From Burkholderiaceae bacterium (lineage in GTDB: Bacteria; Pseudomonadota; Gammaproteobacteria; Burkholderiales; Burkholderiaceae_C): a DNA stretch of 64,000 nt. Under the pieces are notes generated by a model. The model was not told the origin of the DNA, searched no databases, and was given only the letters and a program-made list of their open reading frames with translations. Positions 58,884-64,000 of this stretch are shown here, one piece after another. The stretch lies in the NCBI GenBank assembly GCA_004323695.1, contig SCRU01000059.1, positions 1 through 64,000 on the forward strand, given 5' to 3'. Numbering within the stretch: the stretch's first letter is position 1; each line of letters opens with the position of its first letter. A program made the position numbers and the translations under genes.

Positions 58884-60227
58884 CTATTGTGGCCTTGGTC
58901 GATCGATGTACGAATCGCCTGGATCGGTCTCTTCGCCCGTTGAACCTTCACCGATTCGATTGGCCGAAACGACACGCTGCTCACCGGCGCGGGACTGCTG
59001 CGCCTGCATCTCTTTCAACTCGAATTCGGCCCAGCGCGGCTTGAGAAACGCCGCCACCGATTGGGCATTGAACCCAGAGACGCCGCGAGCCCTCATGGCC
59101 AGCGCAGCGCCCGGGTTGCTGTCCAACTCTGAGCGCAGATACCTCAAGAAGCTTGACGTGTCCTGCTGTGCGCCGCTGCTCGAGCGCCATGCTTCGATAC
59201 CGCTCCACTGGCTGGGTCCGAGCCGCCCTTGAGCGGTCATCGCCAACATCGCAAAACCATCTGCGTACCGATCGTTGGCCATGACCTCTTCATCGCTCTC
59301 GCGCGAGACGAGTGACGGATCCGGTCGTTGACCGGAAAGAATCACTTGCTGAGTGCGCGCATCGACCAGACCGGAGAATGCAATTCGAGTTCTGGCACGA
59401 CCCAGGTTGCCGCCCCAGGCGTCCAGTTCCGCCGCCTTGGTCTCAGCTTGCTGCGCGCAGCTCGCGCCATCGCGCATTACAGCAAAGTCCATGGCCTGCC
59501 TGATCGAGAGACCGCTTTGACGGGCCATCATCTGCGCATCATCGGCGCGGCCAGGGTACATCACGATCAGGCAGGCTGCGGAATCACCTCGACGAGAGAC
59601 GTAGGCCACACCCTGGGGCCCACCTGGCTGCTGCGTGGCCAGGACGTCGTGTCGCACACCGGACGCACCGATCGCAGGGGCGACTTGCGCCGACGCCCTG
59701 GCCACGGCTGCATTGACCTGTGCCTGCCCCCAGCTTGGCGAGACCATCACGGGGAACGGAGTAGACCTGAGCGTTGGTGTCGTCGCAACGATATCAGCCA
59801 AATCATCGCGGCGAACCAGGTCCGCGAGCGCGAACTGGTTTTGCGGGATGTCGCCCATGCCAGGGGTAGCGGGCTCAACATACCGCACGGGCTGCGGATT
59901 GGCATGAATGTACTGCACAGGTTGCTGGTAGACGACTGGGCGAGTCGCGGGATGGGCCGCCTGCCTGGCCTCCTGGAACGCATGGTTGACACCCATGGTC
60001 ATTGCAGTGGCTGCCGCGCCGACCATGATGCCGGTGAAGATGCCGTTCATGCCTGCATGCGCCGGCGTAACCGGTGCAAACGTCAAAGCGGCAGCAGACA
60101 GCAGTGAGCCGATCAACGCCCCCTTCCATTGGCGGTCTTCTCCGTGAACTTCGATCCGCTCGGGGTTTTCGAAAAGGGCCTGGAGCTGCAACGTCTCCTG
60201 CGCCGTCAATGAATTCGACTTTGCCAT
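58884..60227 (-). CDS. uncharacterised membrane-associated protein, paralogue of 60234..61079 by N-terminus
   Basis: SLTAQETLQLQALFENPERIEVHGEDRQW followed by hydrophobic segment. Confidence 0.65.
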   Translation of the reverse strand: MAKSNSLTAQETLQLQALFENPERIEVHGEDRQWKGALIGSLLSAAALTFAPVTPAHAGMNGIFTGIMVGAAATAMTMGVNHAFQEARQAAHPATRPVVYQQPVQYIHANPQPVRYVEPATPGMGDIPQNQFALADLVRRDDLADIVATTPTLRSTPFPVMVSPSWGQAQVNAAVARASAQVAPAIGASGVRHDVLATQQPGGPQGVAYVSRRGDSAACLIVMYPGRADDAQMMARQSGLSIRQAMDFAVMRDGASCAQQAETKAAELDAWGGNLGRARTRIAFSGLVDARTQQVILSGQRPDPSLVSRESDEEVMANDRYADGFAMLAMTAQGRLGPSQWSGIEAWRSSSGAQQDTSSFLRYLRSELDSNPGAALAMRARGVSGFNAQSVAAFLKPRWAEFELKEMQAQQSRAGEQRVVSANRIGEGSTGEETDPGDSYIDRPRPQ

Positions 60228-60233
60228 ATCAAC

Positions 60234-61079
60234 CTACTCCGTTCTTGTGGAAGAATCCGGCTTCGCCGGGATCGCCGCGGCCGGCGCTGTCGCTTCGCGC
60301 AATTTGCGTCCCGCCGCCATCAGTGCATCGTGCAAGTCCTCTCCGTTGAGCCGACGATGCTGGCGCTGGGCCTTCGCAAAATCTTGCATGGAAGACAGGA
60401 CATGCGAGTGGACAGCATCAACGCCTAGTTGCCCATTCCCGGCCTCTTGCATGAGATGCATCAGAAAGCCCGCATCACCTGAGACGCTTTGTCGCCATGC
60501 GATGATGTCCTTTGCCTGCTGTTCGTCCGCGCGGCCTTGTGCCAGAAGTGCCAGCAACGCGCACCCATCGGCAAAACGCTCAGAGGCCAGAAGCGTTGGC
60601 GAATCTGCAGCGTGCCCGAGGCCGGAGTTCACTTGTTCCTGCTTATCGGACTGCCGAGCGATCACCTCGGCGCGATGCGCGAAGTACGCACTCTCGCGTG
60701 TCGAACAGAAATCACGAGCCAGGTCTGCCGGCACGCCGCCTGCCTGCGCAAGAGACAACATATCCGAATCGATCGGCATTTCAAGCTCAACCATGCAATC
60801 GCTCTGGCCTTCGCCGTTGTTGCCCTTCGCGGCGTAGCGCCAGGACGATGCGAGATCCTGCCTGCAGTCGATCGCCTTGAATTCAAGCGCTCTGAGGCGT
60901 GGGCCCACCAGGCTCTTGAAGAACCCGAAGCTCATCCTGGCAGAAGTCATAACGCTACTCAGAACACCAGCAATCCAATCCCGATCGGAGCCATGAATTT
61001 CCACACGATCAGGTCGGGCAAAGAGTTGCGACAGTTTTTCGCTTTCACTGGCGCTGAGACTGGAGATTCTTGAACTCAT
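60234..61079 (-). CDS. uncharacterised protein, N-terminal motif shared with 58884..60227
   Basis: SLSASESEKLSQLFARPDRVEIHGSDRDW. Confidence 0.65.
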   Translation of the reverse strand: MSSRISSLSASESEKLSQLFARPDRVEIHGSDRDWIAGVLSSVMTSARMSFGFFKSLVGPRLRALEFKAIDCRQDLASSWRYAAKGNNGEGQSDCMVELEMPIDSDMLSLAQAGGVPADLARDFCSTRESAYFAHRAEVIARQSDKQEQVNSGLGHAADSPTLLASERFADGCALLALLAQGRADEQQAKDIIAWRQSVSGDAGFLMHLMQEAGNGQLGVDAVHSHVLSSMQDFAKAQRQHRRLNGEDLHDALMAAGRKLREATAPAAAIPAKPDSSTRTE

Positions 61080-61151
61080 GGCTCGATGATCGCCCAATAC
61101 ATGTGAATTTGCGCATTTTTTTTCCCGGTAGGGAATGCTCGCCGCGTTTGC

Positions 61152-61352
61152 TCACACCGAGGCGCCCTTTTCGTGTCCGCAGTACCTGCACTTTTTTGCC
61201 CATCCACCCGGGAAGTGGACCGTGCGGCCCATCGCGTTGCCACGATGGCACTCCGGGCAGGTGCGCCCGGCCGCTACCTTTTTCATCGAGACTGATATCT
61301 TGCGACGCCACCCGTTGATGGAGCCGGGGTCGGTTTGCTTGTAAAAGGCCAT
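61152..61352 (-). CDS. small zinc-ribbon protein
   Basis: MKKVAAGRTCPECHRGNAMGRTVHFPGGWAKKCRYCGHEKGASV core. Confidence 0.75.
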   Translation of the reverse strand: MAFYKQTDPGSINGWRRKISVSMKKVAAGRTCPECHRGNAMGRTVHFPGGWAKKCRYCGHEKGASV

Positions 61353-61397
61353 GGTGAATCCCTCCTACCCTTATAGTCGGGCGGTGGGACAGCAGCC

Positions 61398-61775
61398 TCA
61401 GCCCAGTTCGGAGCCGGCCCTTTCGATTACGACGGCCTCGACGTCGATCGTGTTCAAGTCGCCGGCAAGGCGGCTCAGGGCGTTTGCGTTCCCGCCAACG
61501 GCCTCATTCAAATCACGCAGATCGAACTTGCCCTGAACAAATCGGAGGTCGGCCGCCATCGTTTCACCGAGAGCGCCCATCGATGAGAACTTCTCCTTCG
61601 CGTTGACCAGCCACTTGTTCACCAGCTCGGGATCTCCATGCTTGTAGAGGATAAGACCGCCTTCACCATCACCGCCAACAGCCAGGCCGACTTCGTCTAG
61701 CGGACGCAAAACAGGCCGGCCGTCCCGATGCATGACGTACTGACCGCAATTCGTCTCGTAGCTGATGGTGGTCAT
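61398..61775 (-). CDS. hypothetical protein
   Basis: 125-aa ORF. Confidence 0.6.
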   Translation of the reverse strand: MTTISYETNCGQYVMHRDGRPVLRPLDEVGLAVGGDGEGGLILYKHGDPELVNKWLVNAKEKFSSMGALGETMAADLRFVQGKFDLRDLNEAVGGNANALSRLAGDLNTIDVEAVVIERAGSELG

Positions 61776-61784
61776 GGCTGCCCT

Positions 61785-62333
61785 TTAACTCAAATCTGCG
61801 TAATCAGTCTGGCCCAGCAAAGCATCGGCCGGGCGAGGGACTGGCGCAGCAGGCCGCTTCATAAGCGCAGATTTCGACATGCGCCAGTAGACCGAAACCA
61901 CCTCCAGGCCGTAACGATTGCGCGCCAAATTCGCGATCATGATTTCAGACTCCAGCTGCTGCTCCTCGCCTCCTCTCGGAGGCTGCGAGATGTCAAGCAA
62001 AACGGAAAATCTGTTTTCCTCCAGGCCATGGCTCAGGACCTTGAACTTGTAGCTCCCTGAGAGCATTTCGGCAACGAGTAGAGAGTCCTTCACGACCTTG
62101 CCAATGAGCATGCGATTCTCGTGCATGGTCTGGGCAGCCATCGCGCGCCGTGCGCGTTCCTTTTCGCGCTCTACCTTGGAAGCGCTTTCCTTCGGGCTCT
62201 CTCCAGCCACAAGGCGTCGGAAAAGGGCCTTCAAACCGCCGCTGGCTTGCGACTTGACCATCGACCCTTCAAGCACACTCGTCGGCTGGAAAGCTCGCTT
62301 CAAAGAATTGTGCACTTGTGATAAATCCTTCAC
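61785..62333 (-). CDS. hypothetical protein
   Basis: 182-aa ORF. Confidence 0.6.
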   Translation of the reverse strand: MKDLSQVHNSLKRAFQPTSVLEGSMVKSQASGGLKALFRRLVAGESPKESASKVEREKERARRAMAAQTMHENRMLIGKVVKDSLLVAEMLSGSYKFKVLSHGLEENRFSVLLDISQPPRGGEEQQLESEIMIANLARNRYGLEVVSVYWRMSKSALMKRPAAPVPRPADALLGQTDYADLS

Positions 62334-62376
62334 GTATCAGGTGTCTAGGCTCGCTGCACGAGCGCAGCATTCTTTC

Positions 62377-62721
62377 TCAGCTTCGCAGTGGAACGGCGAC
62401 CACATCCCCAGGTGAAACCTGCCCTTTTACGATTTCACCTGGACCACTAAACAGCGCGATGTAGACCTTCTCGGTCCACACCTTGCGGAAGCGATTCGAT
62501 ACGAAGAGCATGGAGCGTGCCGGTGGATTCTCAAACGTCAGCTCGATGGCTGTGGGCAGCCATCTGGCGCTGACAGGTGGCTTCTTGCCGCGTCCCGCCT
62601 TCACGATGAGAACCGCCATCTCGCCGCGCTCCATGGTCGCAAAATCCGTGACCACCAGCTTGTCGGCCACCCGCGGCTTCTGGGCGACTGACGGCCACCA
62701 GTTGGCTGTTACGGTGCTCAT
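62377..62721 (-). CDS. hypothetical protein
   Basis: 114-aa ORF, overlaps next gene by 4 nt. Confidence 0.6.
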   Translation of the reverse strand: MSTVTANWWPSVAQKPRVADKLVVTDFATMERGEMAVLIVKAGRGKKPPVSARWLPTAIELTFENPPARSMLFVSNRFRKVWTEKVYIALFSGPGEIVKGQVSPGDVVAVPLRS

Positions 62722-63989
62722 CGGTTGACCGCACGGGCGTGCGCCGCAATCAACTGGGGCATGAGCTCTGAACGGATTGTGGACTGAGCTGTCGAGGAGG
62801 CGATGACAGATTGCACGATCTGGCGTTCAAGGCCCAAACTCTTCAACCACGCATTCAAGGCCAGCATGCTCACGTTTTCACGCGCCAAGTCGGTGTCGCT
62901 CATGGTCAATAGCCGCAAATGCCACTGAGGGTTCATGTAGCGCCTCTGCACCTCCAACTCGATGAGGTCGGCCATGGATATCCCCTGGGTTGCCCAGTTG
63001 GGGACGTTGGAGCTCAGGTAGGTCTGAACAAACTGCGCATCATCGCTTTTGAGCATCTGCTGCACCAGCGGGATCAGTTCTGGTTTTGCTGCGAGCAAAT
63101 TGGCCTGCTCTTCCTGCGGGTACTGTGCCACGCTCATACGAGCCGTGTAGGAATCTTCAAGGGCCATAAACTGGCGCCCGGCGTCCGTTGCAAGCTGGGC
63201 CGGCGTCAGGGCCTTGAGCTCCAGCGGCGTATTCAGGTTACGTTCCAGAGCTCGGATTGCCGTGCCATCGACGCCAGCGAGGTCAACCGTCAGGCGGCGC
63301 TTCACCACGGTGCCGTCCGCCGAGGTTTGCGGTCCATCGAACAAAGTGGACGCCCGTGTGTCGGCATTCGGGAAACCCGATGTGTCCGACGGCGGGAAGC
63401 CAGCGGCGGTGCAATTTTGACCGCGCACGCCGCCATTGGCAAAGGTGGAACATGCCCCCTTGGCCGCCGTAGCCGCCTCGATCTCGGGGATTCCGGCCGG
63501 GATACGCCCTTCGGCCACGTTCAGCGCGTGGGCCATGCCGACGCCGGAACCTGGAGCACTGCGCGGAGCACCACCGCCACCGCCACCGCCGGCAGCCGTC
63601 ACCACCGACCTCGTGGCCGATGGAAGCCCAATCGTGGACACCAGGACGTTGCAGGGGTCCATCCCGCTGAAGCGCTGCTCGTTGCGAATGATCGCTTGCT
63701 CCGACGCGGTTCGCTGAGCCGACTCGCTCACCACCCGCGCGGCACCCGCCGACGCTGTACTTGTCGTCTGGGCGGCCCCCGCAATGGCGTTGGCCAGCCC
63801 GGCCTGCAGCGCGGTCAAGTTGCCAGTGAGCACCCCAGTCTGGGCGGTGATGGCCTGCGTAATTGCCGCTGAAGCCGAATTGACTGCGGCATACACACTC
63901 GGGTCAAAAACCCAGTCTGCCGACGCAGGAGCACAGGAAGTGATGGTCGCAAGAAAAGCGAGAACCTGAAGAATCCTGTTGTGTTTCAT
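62718..63989 (-). CDS. exported Ala/Gly-rich protein, possibly transfer-system associated
   Basis: Signal peptide ILQVLAFLATITSCAPASA; genomic context only for function. Confidence 0.55.
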   Translation of the reverse strand: MKHNRILQVLAFLATITSCAPASADWVFDPSVYAAVNSASAAITQAITAQTGVLTGNLTALQAGLANAIAGAAQTTSTASAGAARVVSESAQRTASEQAIIRNEQRFSGMDPCNVLVSTIGLPSATRSVVTAAGGGGGGGAPRSAPGSGVGMAHALNVAEGRIPAGIPEIEAATAAKGACSTFANGGVRGQNCTAAGFPPSDTSGFPNADTRASTLFDGPQTSADGTVVKRRLTVDLAGVDGTAIRALERNLNTPLELKALTPAQLATDAGRQFMALEDSYTARMSVAQYPQEEQANLLAAKPELIPLVQQMLKSDDAQFVQTYLSSNVPNWATQGISMADLIELEVQRRYMNPQWHLRLLTMSDTDLARENVSMLALNAWLKSLGLERQIVQSVIASSTAQSTIRSELMPQLIAAHARAVNR

Positions 63990-64000
63990 GAATTTCACTT

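Noticed and set aside
59328-60107. 259-aa plus-strand ORF
   Set aside because: Antisense to 58884..60227.
62919-63872. 317-aa plus-strand ORF
   Set aside because: Antisense to the exported protein with signal peptide.

Overview
The window looks like part of a large accessory replicon (megaplasmid, conjugative element, or less likely a jumbo-phage-like element) from a GC-rich, probably Burkholderiales-type proteobacterium. The host assignment is an inference from gene style only. Recognisable cargo: GyrB/ParE-type topoisomerase subunit, DnaG primase, RecD-like helicase, SNF2-type helicase with an upstream PD-(D/E)XK-like protein, ParB-like protein, a umuD-xre-SRAP-umuC cassette, zeta-toxin and HipA modules, AAA ATPase + DUF262 pair, GHKL ATPase with an HExxH tail, adenine-type methyltransferase, HNH endonuclease, and exported proteins at the right edge that may belong to a transfer system. 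Two signals stand out. (1) At 37.8-41.55 kb there is an array of about 30 tRNA genes whose anticodons cover all 20 amino acids, several with odd architecture (C33 in five tRNAs, long-variable-arm tRNA-Cys, short-variable-arm tRNA-Leu, initiator-like tRNA-Met). (2) At least eight otherwise different proteins end in exactly Pro-Arg-Gly-COOH (usually after an acidic/Ser/Ala-rich stretch), mostly in a minus-strand run of uncharacterised genes at 42.3-52.4 kb. Codons vary, so the conservation is at protein level; this may be an undescribed C-terminal sorting, secretion or degradation tag. A recurrent operator-like palindrome TTCGY-N14-RCGAA precedes five genes. All calls are by eye, with no database searches.
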